Positions 44,303-56,659 of a stretch of 64,000 nucleotides of DNA are shown here, piece by piece. The notes under the pieces were generated by a model that did not search any database, had not been told where the DNA came from, and saw nothing but the letters and a program-made list of their open reading frames with translations. Origin of the DNA: Tipula vernalis (Eukaryota; Arthropoda; Insecta; Diptera; Tipulidae). Location: positions 65,274,789-65,338,788 of the forward strand of contig OY282558.1 in NCBI GenBank assembly GCA_958295665.1. Direction: 5' to 3'. Within the stretch, counting starts at the first letter, position 1, and each line of letters starts with the position of its first letter. Both the position numbers and the translations under genes were made by a program.

Positions 44303-44327
44303 CTTTTATCACAGATAACTATACCAG

Positions 44328-44956
44328 GGGGTAGATTCTGATGAAATGACAATTTTTCGTGACATTTTGTTATTAGTACAAAATATTGTCACGGAAAATT
44401 TGCGATTCTGATGAAATGAGTTATGACATTAACAGCAGTTTACAGCAGTTGCATTTCTAGTTTACCGCAGTTATATTTTAAGGTTTATTTTGTATATACT
44501 CGTACATACATGTACATGTACAAAATTGTCATTAATTTGGTTTTCCGTGACAAAAGTCAGCTGCATTTTTAAATAAAATATGTGTGAGTATATTTTGTTA
44601 ATTTTTAATAATTCTTGTTATAAATTTAAATTGTTTATGTTTTAATTAAAATAAAACAATATTTTAATTAAAATATAAACAATTAAAATTTATAACTAGA
44701 ATTATTAAAAATTAACAAAATATACTCACACATATTTTATTTAAAAATGCAGCTGACTTTTGTCACGGAAAACCAAATCAATGACAATTTTGTTTAATTT
44801 GTCATTTTTTTTCTTGTGACATTTTGAAAAAGTCACTTCATCAGAATCGCATTTTAGAACTCACAACTATATTGTCATTTTATAGCAGTTAAAATTTTAG
44901 TACAAAGTCACAAAAAATTGTCATTTGTCATTTGTCACTTGATCAGAATCTAGGCC
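44328..44956. mobile_element. Palindromic MITE in the left arm of the P-like element
   Basis: 629 bp with terminal inverted repeats GG(G/C)(G/C)TAGATTCTGAT and a CAG duplication at 44325-44327 and 44957-44959. Almost the whole element folds back on itself around about 44660: the GTGTGAGTATATTTTG and TTTTGTCACGG blocks recur inverted in the right half. There is no coding capacity. The superfamily is not clear; a 3-bp duplication with GG-starting ends would fit PIF/Harbinger loosely, but CAG is not its usual target. Confidence 0.75.
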
Positions 44957-45695
44957 CAGATGTCGATCTTGTATGGCCCAAATTTACATAAGTTAATTCA
45001 ATCAATGAAAATTACTCCAAATAAAATCTACCAAAACGAGAAATAGACCGATATATAAATTCATATTTTCATCCTTTTCTTTTATTTTTTAAAAACTAAA
45101 AACCAAAAACCAAAACAAAGTTGTAAATTCTTGGTGTTTTGCCGAATTCACAAATCTGCTTATTTCTTTTGAACACATTCATATACAAAAATCATGAAAA
45201 TATGAATGAAATTATATTCAAGAAAACATACAAACCTCACAAATACATACGTAATAATGTATAACTCCTTTGTATTTTTTATTTTTATTTATTGTTGGAT
45301 TTTTGGTTTTTGTCTATACAAAAATTATGGATAATAAAATAAAAAAATATAAAAAACAAGTCCAATGCAATATAACTTTTATGCAAAATAAGGAACTTTT
45401 AAAAATAAGATTGATTACAGGCGATTGATGAAAGATAATTGTGAAATTTATAATTGATTTAGGTGGATAATTTTATTAGTAATGTAAGTTAATTACCTTT
45501 ATAGTCGGGTTTAATGGAATAATTAAGTTCGTTGCTGGTACACAGCACCAACCCATCTAGATCAATATTTTGCGCTAATAAAATTTCACACAAAGCACAT
45601 ACTACTAAGTAATAAAATATGTAAAACATAAATGTAGGTTCGATTCGACAAGTAAAAGTGTTAGCAAAATAATATGTGCTTTACTTTGCAATTTC

Positions 45696-46470
45696 TGTGT
45701 TCAAAAGCGAAAACCACTTACGTACACTTAAGCGATTTTATTAGTTTTAGCTTATTTAATACAATTTTATGTGTGAATTACACTGTCCAATTTTTAAAGC
45801 CACTTATAAGTCATAAATTTTGAAAGAAACACTAATCCAGTTTTTCCAGAAACCGATTAAAATTTTTATTTGCTTCTGCTGAAAAATAGCTTATTTTCAC
45901 TTAAGTGGTTTTCGCTTTTGGACATAGATTTATTTGAAGCATGAGTAGTTGTTTAGTCGTTTTTAAGGATTGTGTTATAATATGGACACCTTTCTCTCGG
46001 AATAATCGTTTCAAAATATATGAAATTAATTTTGCTATTAAAACAAATTTCTCGATTCTTGCTTTCAATGAGCCACTTGTGTGCTTGTTTTGTTCTTTAT
46101 ATATTTTGCCACATATAATAATAGGTAATATTGTCTGTAATGTAAGTTAGCTTAATACGATGATTTCTTGTAAGAAAATGATGGCACCACATTGTTTCTA
46201 AAGGCCAGCTTTCAATTCTGAATAATTATATTTTTATCAAAAATTATTAGAGAAACATACAAAAAAAAAGATCAAAACACATTTTTATTTCATTTTCAAA
46301 ATTAATTTTTATTTTCCTTTAAAAATATAATTTTAAATTTAAAGTTAAATATGATTTCATTCCCAAATTAGCTATGCAAAATTTTTAATTTTTTGGATGC
46401 TTGCGTCGGAGCGATATTGTTCCGCGATTTTTCCTTTTTTTGGCTAAACCCACCATTTAAAATTGACCAT
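45696..46470. other. P-like element internal non-coding part (3' side)
   Basis: A+T-rich DNA between the left inverted arm and the transposase stop. A short plus-strand frame at 45941-46150 is not convincing. Probably 3' untranslated sequence. Confidence 0.5.
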
Positions 46471-49038
46471 TTACAAATTTTTCCGTATTAGCACCAAAAT
46501 AAAAAAATATATTAATTTTTCTATGTGCTTGTTACACGGATCAATTGTTTGAGGAAGAAATGTCGGATACAGCTCGTTAATTTTCTTAAAACTACTTAAT
46601 GCAATTTTCTTTAGTATGTTTGGGAGATGGCCTTCTGTCGAATAATTGCTATCAAAAATTGTGTATACTAATTTCGCAATTACAACAAATTCCTCTGTTG
46701 GAGCTTTTAATGAACCGAAATTGCTTGTTTCTTTCTTGAAATTTTTTTCGTTGATAAATATTTCACTATGGGCTATTTCTTCGTCCCCTTTGATTAATTT
46801 TAGTTTACATTTATCACATGATATTTTTTTGTGTAAGCAATACCCTGCATAGTAAGTAATGGCGTTACTTTCAAGGTTTTTAAAATCTATGTCTATTAAA
46901 TTATCCAAATCCTCCTCATCGTGACCGTCGTCCTTCTTCTCCCCAAACTCCTTTAAACTTTCCTTATACTCGGCTTTGAATTCAGCCCAATCAAGCACAA
47001 TGTGATCGCTATCCTCGATGATACAATTGGAGCAATTTGAGTTGTTTATTAATTTCATTACCATAATATTGGCAAAATGTTGGCCTATGTCATTGCTGGT
47101 TGGAGTATAGTTAAAACCACCTTTTCCTCGAAGTTGCGAAAAAAAAAATTTCTAACGCGTCTTGATTCGTTCTTCCTGTCAGCACAAAATCAACATTATT
47201 TTGTGACAAATAGTCAATGAGTGCAAGTTGAGATTTTATTGTTAATTGAAATCCTTTTATAAACTTGAAGTAGTTTTCATTTTTTGACACTATTTTGAGT
47301 TTTTGTAAATAATCCAGGCTTTTTTCCAAAAAACAATAAATTTTATTGTCCTTATAAAGAGGCTGCTCATATGGAGATTTTGAAGCAAAATTTCTTGAAT
47401 TTAGGCAGTCAAACAAATTATTGAAAAATTCAATAATATTTGCTGTTGCCAATACATTGTCCAAATGATTATTGAAAATATCAGGAGCAACTTTTAATGT
47501 TGTTCGTATAGCACTGGCAACAGTTAAACTTAGTACTTGCACTGCCAGTTTCACGTTCATTTTTTGAAAATTATTGGGATATATATGGGATTTCGTTAAT
47601 TTAGGCATTAATTTTATTTTATTGTGCTCTTCGTATTCGTACATTTTTCGGACGATGATGCTATTACAAATTCCAAATTCTTCGTGCATAATATTGTTAT
47701 TAAGGAACGCGTTTCTGGGTGACTTCAAAAGGTGAGGTGGATCAAATTGTGCAAAAATTTTGTGGTTATTCACCATAAAATATGGTTTATCTAAATCAAT
47801 GCCAAGACATTTAAAGGCGGCAATGTTTGTAGTTGCCTGGTCACATGTTTAATAACGATGTTTAGGTTTAATACTTCTTGACACATTTTGATATTGTCAA
47901 TAATTAATTTAGACAACGAAGCTGCATCCATATTATTTGTTAGCACGTAACTTAGCACGTGCTTCCAGTTATCGACTATCCCCCTTAACATAAAAAATAA
48001 CGCTGAAGTTGCCAATTCATTAGTTCGATTAATTCCGTCATCACAAAAACCATCGATTCTCTCCGTTAGTAGGTTCATTGTTAGATCTTTTTTAATTTTG
48101 ATCTCATCGAAAGTTAGCACGCAAATTCTTGATGTTGAAGATTTGTTTTGGAATAATCCTTTTAATTGTTTAATTAAAATATAATTTATCCCAGCTGGCA
48201 CGAATTTTATAGGAGACCACTTATGTATCGTGGAAATAGATGGCAGTTTAAGATCTAAACTGTTTCTTAAATATTTATAGATCGAAGAAGATTTGTAATA
48301 TAAGCACTGTGCAATATTTTTATCACTGTCACTATAGTAGTAATCCTGTTTTAATAATAACTTACACACACTTTTCGAATTATTATTAACTGGAATTTGG
48401 TTTATCGTTTCATCGATTGTCATAACTTTCACCTGTTGATGCTTTTGTTGCAAATTATAGCAATTTCGGTATACTCTACGCAGTTTAGAATGTACCAATT
48501 TATATTTTTTCTGTAAGTTATTAAACAATTTTTTATATTTTTGAATAATTGTTACTTTTTTAATACAGCTTTTACAGCATTTTTCTGTGTTATCCTGTTC
48601 TTTGTCACATGAGTGGCAATTAATTTTATTAATTAAATTTAAAAATTCAACTTCCTCGTCAATTAGGTCTGTTTGAGTTGGAATTGTGCGACTTTTGTTT
48701 GTTGATATCTCCGAGGTAACACCGCTGCATACCGCTGTATTTGATGTTTCACTTAATTCCAAATGACGTAATTCACTCTCTTTTATAATGTTAAGTACCG
48801 GAACAGCATTTCGCGTTAGCTGGCGTACTCCAATTTGTTCCTTCAAAAAATGGTCTTGACACACAAAATTATATTTGTTTTTTAAGTCGTTTTGTGTCAA
48901 CCCTATGGCCATAACCCATTCGTTTTTTCTGATAGGATCCTTCGGAAATGTATAAAATTTTGTTGTCCTATTTGCAACTGATTTGGCTCGACAGTTGCGA
49001 ACCATACAACTTGTATATTTGGCTTTACCGTGTGACAT
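46471..49038 (-). pseudogene. THAP-domain P-element-type transposase, two frameshifts
   Basis: The start at 49038 (MSHGKAKYTSC) opens a THAP DNA-binding domain. Its C-x4-C (CMVRNC), VCQDHF (C-x2-H) and NAVPVLNI (AVPxLF-like box) lie in about 85 residues. A coiled-coil region (about residues 150-200) and the RNase H-like P-transposase region follow, with LTFDEIKIK (Asp), a CDQ motif and FDPPHLLKSPRN, then NQDALE. A one-base loss near 47840 and a poly-T run near 47150 shift the frame. The C-terminal part is at 47064-46471. Catalytic motifs are otherwise present. THAP9 and P transposases share this layout. Confidence 0.82.
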
Positions 49039-49579
49039 GTTTTTTATTATAAACAATGAAACTCACTTACTAAAAGTACTCTTTATAATCACATGTAACT
49101 CAAATTAGAACTGAATTAGGATTGAATTTGAGTATAGAAAAATTTTCAAAAATAATTAAAAATTAACGGTATTTTTCACCACTAACACAAATAAAGAATG
49201 TTTTATCTCGCTTTGCTGTCATATAAACAAATTGACTTATTATCTTTTGTCTCATTTTATCAATTTAAAAAAAAAAGCAAAACCAACAAATAAATATTTT
49301 TCAAATAACGGGAAACTTCTCCTCTCTTCGAGTATATTAATGAGTACGAACAAAACTATGAACGAAAACTAAACAGGCTGATTATGTCGCAATCATTCGA
49401 CTTACATTTATCATAAAATAGGTTAATTTTGTATTCGAAAAGACACATATTTACGGTAAATTCTAATAAATTTTGCGGGGGTTGTAACCGTTTCTCAAAT
49501 CATTATAGATACAGCGTTTTAAAGAGATTCAAATTCTCTTGCAAAACAAAACTAAGTTAGAGAAATAATAAAATAATAA
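49039..49579. other. P-like element upstream region
   Basis: Non-coding DNA between the transposase start and the right inverted arm. It presumably contains the transposase promoter; no TATA box was clearly identified. Confidence 0.4.
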
Positions 49580-49976
49580 ATTTCAAAGAAGTAAAGCACA
49601 TATTATTTTGCCAACACTTTTACTTGTCGAATCGAACCTACATTTATGTTTTACATATTTTATTACTTAGTAGTACATATGTGCTTTGTGTGAAATTTTA
49701 TTAGCGCAAAATATTGATCTAGATGGGTTGGTGCTGTGTACCAGCAACGAACTTAATTATTCCATTAAACCCGACTATAAAGGTAATTAACTTACATTAC
49801 TAATAAAATTATCCACCTAAATCAATTATAAATTTTACAATTATCTTTCATCAATCGCCTGTAATCAATCTTATTTTTAAAAGTTCCTTATTTTGTATAA
49901 AAGTTATATTGCATTGGACTTGTTTTTTATTTTTTTTTTATTTTATTATCCATAATTTTTGGAATGGGTACGAAGG

Positions 49977-50189
49977 GCCGAATTTCAAAGGGCCGAATGT
50001 CGAAGGGCCGAATGTCGAAGGGCCGAATGTCGAAGGGCCGAATGGGTCGAAGGGCCGAATGTGTCGAAGGGCCGAATGTCGAAGGGCCGAATGTCGAAGG
50101 GCCGAATGTCGAAGGGCCGAAAGTGTCAAAGGGCCGAATATCGAAGGGCCGAATAGGTCGAAGGGCCGAATGGGTCGAAGGGCCGAATT
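49977..50189. repeat. Left tandem array of the foldback element
   Basis: Units of 15 bp (GGGCCGAATGTCGAA) are mixed with 17-bp units (GGGCCGAATGGGTCGAA). The open frames that run through it in several phases are repeat artefacts. Confidence 0.9.
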
Positions 50190-50945
50190 TTTTTTTTTTT
50201 TTTTGTTTTTAGAAATATAATTTTTAAAATTTGTTGTTTTAAGGAATATTTGGTAATTTTTTTTTTGTCAAATATAAATTAATTTCTTATGAATTTATGT
50301 ATTTTATTATATTTGATCTTTGGATATTCTATCGACAAAAATATTGCATTAATTGAGGTTGTTTATATTTTGCGTTCCTTTCGGAATTATCAAGTGAAAA
50401 AATATTTGTACATAATAAGTATTTTACCAAAACCAAATCTTATTATATCAATATAAATGGAATATATATGTATGTATACACATATGTATTACTTTTGTAG
50501 TATAACCCGCTCGTATATAATAACAAAAGGCGAAGGTTATTTTATTCTAATATGCGTACCAAATGTAAATAGATTTTAAATAAGAAAACGGAATTTTGTC
50601 ATAAAATGTCATAAAAATTCAATTTACTTCTGTTCTTTAAACTGATGATAATATTCATTCTTTTCGAACGATGTTATTTTCTAGACCATTATATAGTTTA
50701 TTGCTATTGTTTTAGAAAAAAGTGGAATTTGTCTTTTGGAACAAAGAATCCTAATTATCGGTCGGCTTTCTTTCAACCTCACTATACGACAATGCATTAT
50801 TTTGCTCTACACGATAAATACATAAAAAAAAGGGATGGAAAGATTTTTAAAGTGCGGATCTACAAAAAAGAGTTTTATTGATGTGTCCATGAACATAATC
50901 ATAAATAAATAATGTTGTATTATGTGTTTTGGTTATTCTATATAC

Positions 50946-51514
50946 CTATTTGCATCATGGACAAATATATCTAGAAAAAGAAAAGACAAGAGAAAGATAA
51001 CAAAAATATCTAGAAAAAGAAGAAAAGCTCAAGAAGAGAAACTAACATCCGGAATTATAATTTTAAATAAAATTTGTGTAATTATTGCAATTTTTTTTTT
51101 ATTAATTGAATCTGAACCATCTTGATGTAAGTAGATAAATGCCCACTCATATAAAAAATCAACTTAAAATAATGGACATAGGAAAACTGACTTTGGTATG
51201 TAAATTTTGCATTACAACATATTGCAATTACAAAAAGTTGCAATTATAAAATATTGCAATATAAAATCTTGCATAACAATTTCCCGTACTATTTTTTCTT
51301 TATTCTGAGGAAAATAAATTGAAGAAAAATGACATCGACTAATTTAACTTGGAATTGTAGAGGCTAACGGCTTCGGTAACTCTCACGGGCACGCGGGAGG
51401 TCGCTGCGCTCCCCCCCGCTTAGCCCTCCGAGGGGCTTTAGATTTGAGCTTCGGGGGACGTAGGAGCCGGGATCAGCAAACATGTCGCACTGCGTGCCGC
51501 ACGTAGGAGCGGAT
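50946..51514. other. Central unpaired segment of the foldback element
   Basis: Includes a lysine/arginine-rich frame (50922-51125; ISRKRKDKRKITK) and a sharply G+C-rich patch at about 51362-51512 that differs from everything around it. I recognise neither. The patch could be a fragment of another element or a captured sequence. Confidence 0.4.
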
Positions 51515-52228
51515 TATATAGAATAAAAGGATTACCCAAATACATAATGTTGTAATTTATGACTGGATGAATGGAAAACATCTATAAAAATCTTTTTTGT
51601 AAATCCACCCTTCAAAAATCTTTCCATCCCTTTGTTTGTTATGTGTTCGTCGTGTAGAGAAAAAAAATACATCGTATAGTGAGATTGAAAGAAAGCCGAC
51701 CGATAATTAGGATTCATTATTTACTTTTTTTTTTCTAAAACAATAGTAATAAACTATATAATGTTCTCGAAAATAACATCGTTGGTAAATGAAAGAATTT
51801 TTATGACATTTTATGACAAAATTCCGTTTTCTTATTTAAAATCTATTTACATTTGGTACGCATATTAGAAAAAAATAACCTTCGCCTTTTGTTATTATAT
51901 ACGAGCGGGTTATACTACAAAAGTAATACATACATATGTGCATACCTACATATATATTCCATTTATATTGATGTAATAAGACTTGGTTTTGGTAAAATAT
52001 CTATTTTGTACAAATATTTTTTCACTTGATAATACCAAAAGGAACGCAAAATGTAAACAACCTCAATTAATGCAATATTTTTGTCGATAGAATATCCAAA
52101 GATTAAATATAATAAAATACATAAACTCATAAAAAATTAATTTATATTTGACAAAAAAAAATTACCAAATATTTCTTAAAACAAAAATTATATTTCTAAA
52201 AACAAAACAAAACAAAAAAAAAAAAATT

Positions 52229-52480
52229 CGGCCCTTCGACCCATTCGGCCCTTCGACCCATTCGGCCCTTTGACCCATTCGGCCCTTCGACCCATTCGGC
52301 CCTTCGACCCATTCGGCCCTTCGACATTCGGCCCTTCGACATTCGGCCCTTCGACACATTCGGCCCTTCGACAAATTCGGCCCTTCGACATTCGGCCCTT
52401 CGACATTCGGCCCTTTGACACATTCGGCCCTTTGAAATTCGGCCCTTCGACATTCGGCCCTTCGACATTCGGCCCTTTGA
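52229..52480. repeat. Right tandem array of the foldback element
   Basis: Inverted counterpart of the left array, with TTCGGCCCTTCGACA-type units. Its 17-bp variants cluster on the inner side, as in the left arm. Confidence 0.9.
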
Positions 52481-52882
52481 TATCATTCCTAATTTTTGTA
52501 TAGACAAAAACCAAAAATCCAACAATAAATAAAAATAAAAAATACAAAGGAGTTATACATTATTACGTATGTATTTGTGAGGTTTGTATGTTTTCTTGAA
52601 TATAATTTCATTCATATTTTCATGATTTTTGTATATGAATGTGTTCAAAAGAAATAAGCAGATTTGTGAATTCGGCAAAACACCAAGAATTTACAACTTT
52701 GTTTTGGTTTTTGGTTTTTAGTTTTTAAAAAATAAAAGAAAAGGATGAAAATATGAATTTATATATCGGTCTATTTCTCGTTTTGGTAGATTTTATTTGG
52801 AGTAATTTTCATTGATTGAATTAACTTATGTAAATTTGGGCCATACAAGATCGACATCTGGTATAGTTATCTGTGCTTTTAT

Positions 52883-53140
52883 GATAAATTGGGAGGCCCC
52901 AGTGAATTTTACTCCAAATCGGCTAACCGGAAGTGGCCACTCCCTTGGTTCAGAAAATTTATTTTGCAAATTTCTTAAAAAGTACAAGGTTTACAAAAAA
53001 CTTCTTAACACAAAATGTTTCCATAAATTAAAAACAAATAAAAATAAAAAATAAAAAATTAATAAAAAAAATTAAAAAAAAATAAAATTTCTCAAAATTC
53101 TCTGTTCGTAAAAGAAAGTCGTGTGTTGGCCACACCTCCA
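52883..53140 (-). mobile_element. mini-me-like repeat copy C, 5' half
   Basis: Reverse orientation. Contains the CGGCTAACCGGAAGTGG block and ends with GGCCACACCTC, matching the start of copies A and B. It completes the half at 44089-44302 across the P-like insertion. Confidence 0.85.
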
Positions 53141-53146
53141 TTTTTT

Positions 53147-53365
53147 ACGATGAACCTGTGGAGCATCTCTGTGAATTAGCCAATCTTCAATACAGGAACC
53201 TACAGAATTTCTGTATATCGTATGAAATTTACCAATATTCGAGGTCAACACGTCGTACCTGTGGAACGTTTCTGTGAATTGGCCAATCTTCAATAGAGTG
53301 AATCTCAAAAATTTCTATATATCGTATGAAAATTACCGACATTCAAGGTCAACAAGAAATTACCG
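53147..53365. repeat. Tandem pair of about 109-bp units
   Basis: 53147-53256 and 53257-53365 share TCTGTGAATT-GCCAATCTTCAATA, TATATCGTATGAAA, TTACC and TTC-AGGTCAAC in the same order. This is a diverged dimer, perhaps the edge of an old satellite. Confidence 0.7.
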
Positions 53366-56300
53366 TTTTTCATCTTATTGAAACGATGTAGCTGTATTGT
53401 CCAAAGAAGATGCCAATATATCTTTAAATATCGTTATATACCGAACCCATGAAAAATTTTTATTATCTGGCCTGGGCCTACCAACCAAGAATAAAAGTCT
53501 TTTTGTTACTGATTCTGAAATTACAGTTAATTTGTATACGATATGGATTTTAGCGAGTAATTTTTTTTGCTAGAAACCGTCCTCCAAGCTCCATATCTCA
53601 AAAAACGGTTTCCAATTTTATGTTGATATTAAAAAACATTTATTGTCCAAAGCATTAGTGCATATATTATGTTATAGTTGTTCCCGGATTTGGCAGCAAT
53701 TTGTTTTAAATTGCTTTTAACCGACTGTTTCACTAATATTAACTAGAAAAAAAAATTGGTGTACATTTGTATGCGTTTTGTTGATTTTATTGTTTTATCT
53801 AAAACTTCACACCCGTCATATACCACATGTTGACGTACATATAAGGTATAAATATATGTTTTCAATATAATCAATTTTACAAAATGGCGCCCCAGTGCAA
53901 AAAGAAAAACGAAAATTCTGCTTAATCTACACGTTATCTAGCTAGAGTGTGTAACGAAATCCCCCAAGGGATTACGTTAACAGACATGAGAATAGCGGTC
54001 TGATGCGGTATAGTAGCTGGCTAGAGCTCACGGTGCGGCGTGGGGATTCTCAGACATATTTCTCATGCTTGAATAACCACATGACAATAAAATTGGAGGG
54101 ACAAAGGAAATTAAAATTACGTTGCCACGGCCTCAGCGGCAAAAAGAAAATGATAAGCTGGGAGTGATCGATCCGGAGTGACCGTTTCAATCCCAGGCGA
54201 TCACCGCCGTGACTGCCACACGGGCCTCCCCTCATCGGCCCGCCTACTGGGATGCTGTTTCTCAGTCGCGACGGCTACCGATGCCATTTATGAGGGAAGG
54301 ACGCCCGCATGACAATCCCAGCGACAATCCCCCGGAACGGAGACCGTCACCCCGACGCGATCAACTCATATGGCGTGCCGCCCTCCAGCACAGCCTGTCC
54401 TGGAGGAACGAACGGCACGCACGGAAAAGGGTGGAAAAGGGCCGACCCTTCACATGACCACACCCCACATCATCCGATCAATTATTTGTTTATACGCACA
54501 TGGTGCGGCGTAGCACACTACAGTAAGAAATTCAAAGAAAAAATTTTAAGTTATGGTAAAAGAGAAAAAATTTAAAATTAACCAAGATAAATTACGTTAA
54601 AACTGATTCTACGTTAATGTTAAGTTTCACTTTCACGATCACTGTTTTTAAGAAAATTAAGGAAAACACAAAAATACCTGAAATAAATGAACCGTTATGG
54701 GGTCGAACCACACCCAAAAACGGACAATCGAGCAGAAGTGAAGAGAAAAAGAACGGAAATTCCAAACGCAATCAATCAAAATGACGGCGAAAAAATATAA
54801 CCGGACAATAATTGCTCTGAGTGGGGTTTTCACCAAATCGGTGCACCACCACGAAACGCCGAAAACAAACGGTAAAAATAGTAATATATGTACAATATAA
54901 TGAAAATAGAAAGGAGAAACAACCTGTTACAAACTTAAGCAACTAAAATTTACTTAGCCAGATTGTTTATCCCTTAATTGTTTTACCTTGTTGTTTTAAA
55001 GGCCCGTCCGACCAACCGCAACCAGCGCCGACGCAGGATCCCCCTCACACAATTGTGTGATGGCCCTGCCCCCACGGGCGGGAATACTGCCTCCAAATAA
55101 TATTTACTCAGATGTCCGCAGAGTAATACTCGCATAAACGTGTTAATTTATACACTTGGAATATCTTTTAATTTACTCAATACATCAATCTATTAAAGTT
55201 CTTACACCTGCTTGAATTTTTATGTTCAACACGTGATTCATACAAAAATTATATTTCAATGATTGAATCGCACTTTTACTAAAAAAATTTGAATTTTTAC
55301 TTTTTTTTTTTATTTATTGGTTCAAAATAAAATAATTTCACTTCACTTCATACTTTTGCTTGACATTCCCCAAATTCCAGAAAAAAACTGTTATTCAAAA
55401 ATTTTAATGTTTTTTTTGTATTTTACAGAAAAACTTTGTAAAATCAAACCAAAATGTTCGAGCGAACAAAATCACAAGCAAAAAAAACGTTATAATTTAT
55501 ATATTTTTCTTTTCTTTATTATTATTACTTTTAGTTATACACAATTTATTCAAAGTAGTCTCACAAAATGAAAAAAAAGAACTACTCATGACAAAACTCC
55601 AACCTGAACTGTTTTCTTTTTTTTTTTTCTTTATTTTTTTTTTTTTTAAATCAAAAAAACTTTGTTAACAAAATCCAAAACTAGACTTTTTCTATTTTTT
55701 ATTTTTATATAAAAAAAATTTGACTTATCGTCAACAACTCAAAAACTAGACTGTTTTATCAAAAAAATATTTTTACATCCAAAAAATCAGAAAATTTCCC
55801 CCTCCTATTTTCTACTTCGCATCGCTGTTCGTCTCACTCGTTGTATTTGTGCACATGTTCATCATTTTTTTATTTTTTTATTTTTATTATTGTAAAATCT
55901 TTATTCGTATTTATGTTTTTTTTTTATGTACACAAATACAACGAATAAGACGAACAACGACAACGAACATATGTATATACTTCTGTATATATCTGTACGG
56001 CCGCATCGGATTCATGTCTAATACACCGATCGGTTCTATCCCCACTCAGAGCAAATATCAAGCGTTTAATTCAAGCCAATGATACCAGAAAGACAAATAG
56101 AATATTCCAGATTGACCATTTTAATAACGCAAATATTCCATCTCATACTACCTAATACATGTACACACACCAACTCGCAAGAGATATATATGCTTGTACA
56201 TGACAATATAGAAAACAAGTAAATGCAAAAAAAATTTAAAATATCTTTACATAGCAATCGGAGGGAATATTAAATTTAAATTCGGAAATCATAACAGCGA

Positions 56301-56650
56301 GCATAGGTATAAACACCATGGTGGTCATGTTATTTTATAACGATAAAAAAATTTCAAATTATTTGAGCGTTTGGAATTTTCGCAAAAAAAATTTCTTTTT
56401 CCTCTGTATGAAGTGGAGACGTATGCCAGTCGTAACAAGTGGTCGTTAATTTGTGGTAAATTGTGTACGGTAACTTAATGTTATAAAAAATATAATAAAC
56501 GAGTGCTGCGAAGGTGAGAAAATGGTAATCCATTGAACAGAAATTATCTAAATCGTATTTTTACTTAATTGGATAATTTCTCTTTTGCATTCTGGTAATT
56601 TGTGTGAGTATTGGTGATTTTATTGTATTAATCAATTGAAATAAAATATT
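53366..56650. other. Long unassigned region with one G+C-rich patch
   Basis: Mostly A+T-rich, with long T and A runs at 55290-55760. A G+C-rich patch at about 54020-54470 has an arginine/proline-rich frame at 54209-54457, and another short patch lies at 55000-55090. Neither matches a family I recognise; the arginine-rich frame could be a basic gag-like remnant. No transposon ends were identified. Confidence 0.35.
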
Positions 56651-56659
56651 GGGTGCAAC

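Larger units (their letters stand above)
49961..52489. mobile_element. Foldback-like element with inverted tandem-repeat arms
   Basis: 2529 bp starting GGAATGGG and ending CATTCC, flanked by the 8-bp duplication TAATTTTT (49953-49960 and 52490-52497). Each arm is about 980 bp. The outer part is a tandem array of GGGCCGAATGTCGAA-type units (49977-50189, mirrored 52229-52480), and the inner part is unique A+T-rich DNA mirrored between about 50190-50945 and 51515-52228. The centre (50946-51514) is unpaired. Long inverted arms with outer tandem repeats are the defining plan of Drosophila-type foldback elements. No transposase ORF is visible. Confidence 0.85.
44310..52875 (-). mobile_element. P-superfamily DNA transposon with long terminal inverted repeats
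   Basis: Ends read CACAGATAACTATACCAG on both sides (44310 inward and 52875 inward), flanked by a 7-bp duplication CTTTTAT at 44303-44309 and 52876-52882. The inverted arms are about 755 bp: left 44310-45695 (interrupted by a MITE), right 49580-52875 (interrupted by a foldback element at 49961-52489). Without these insertions the element would be about 5.4 kb. It encodes a THAP/P-type transposase on the minus strand, with two frameshifts. It inserted into a mini-me-like repeat, whose halves flank it. Confidence 0.88.

Noticed and set aside
44127..44318. 63-codon ORF with a Ser/Val/Cys-Leu run
   Set aside because: It lies inside mini-me-like copy C and reads the GTCT microsatellite.
49909..50220. 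Several open frames rich in Glu-Gly-Pro-Asn and Arg-Arg-Ala-Glu repeats
   Set aside because: They are translations of the foldback tandem array in different phases. The same happens at 52162-52547 on the other strand.
51329..51370. Endonuclease-like start NLTWNCRG
   Set aside because: Only eight residues before a stop, with no downstream endonuclease motifs. Coincidence is likely.
53072..53308. Minus-strand 78-codon ORF
   Set aside because: It spans the end of mini-me-like copy C and the 109-bp tandem pair, so it is a repeat artefact.
56390..56480. Possible LTR end and primer binding site before the gypsy-like element at 56660
   Set aside because: A TGGTCG word follows a CA-AG end, but no LTR partner or longer tRNA match could be shown.
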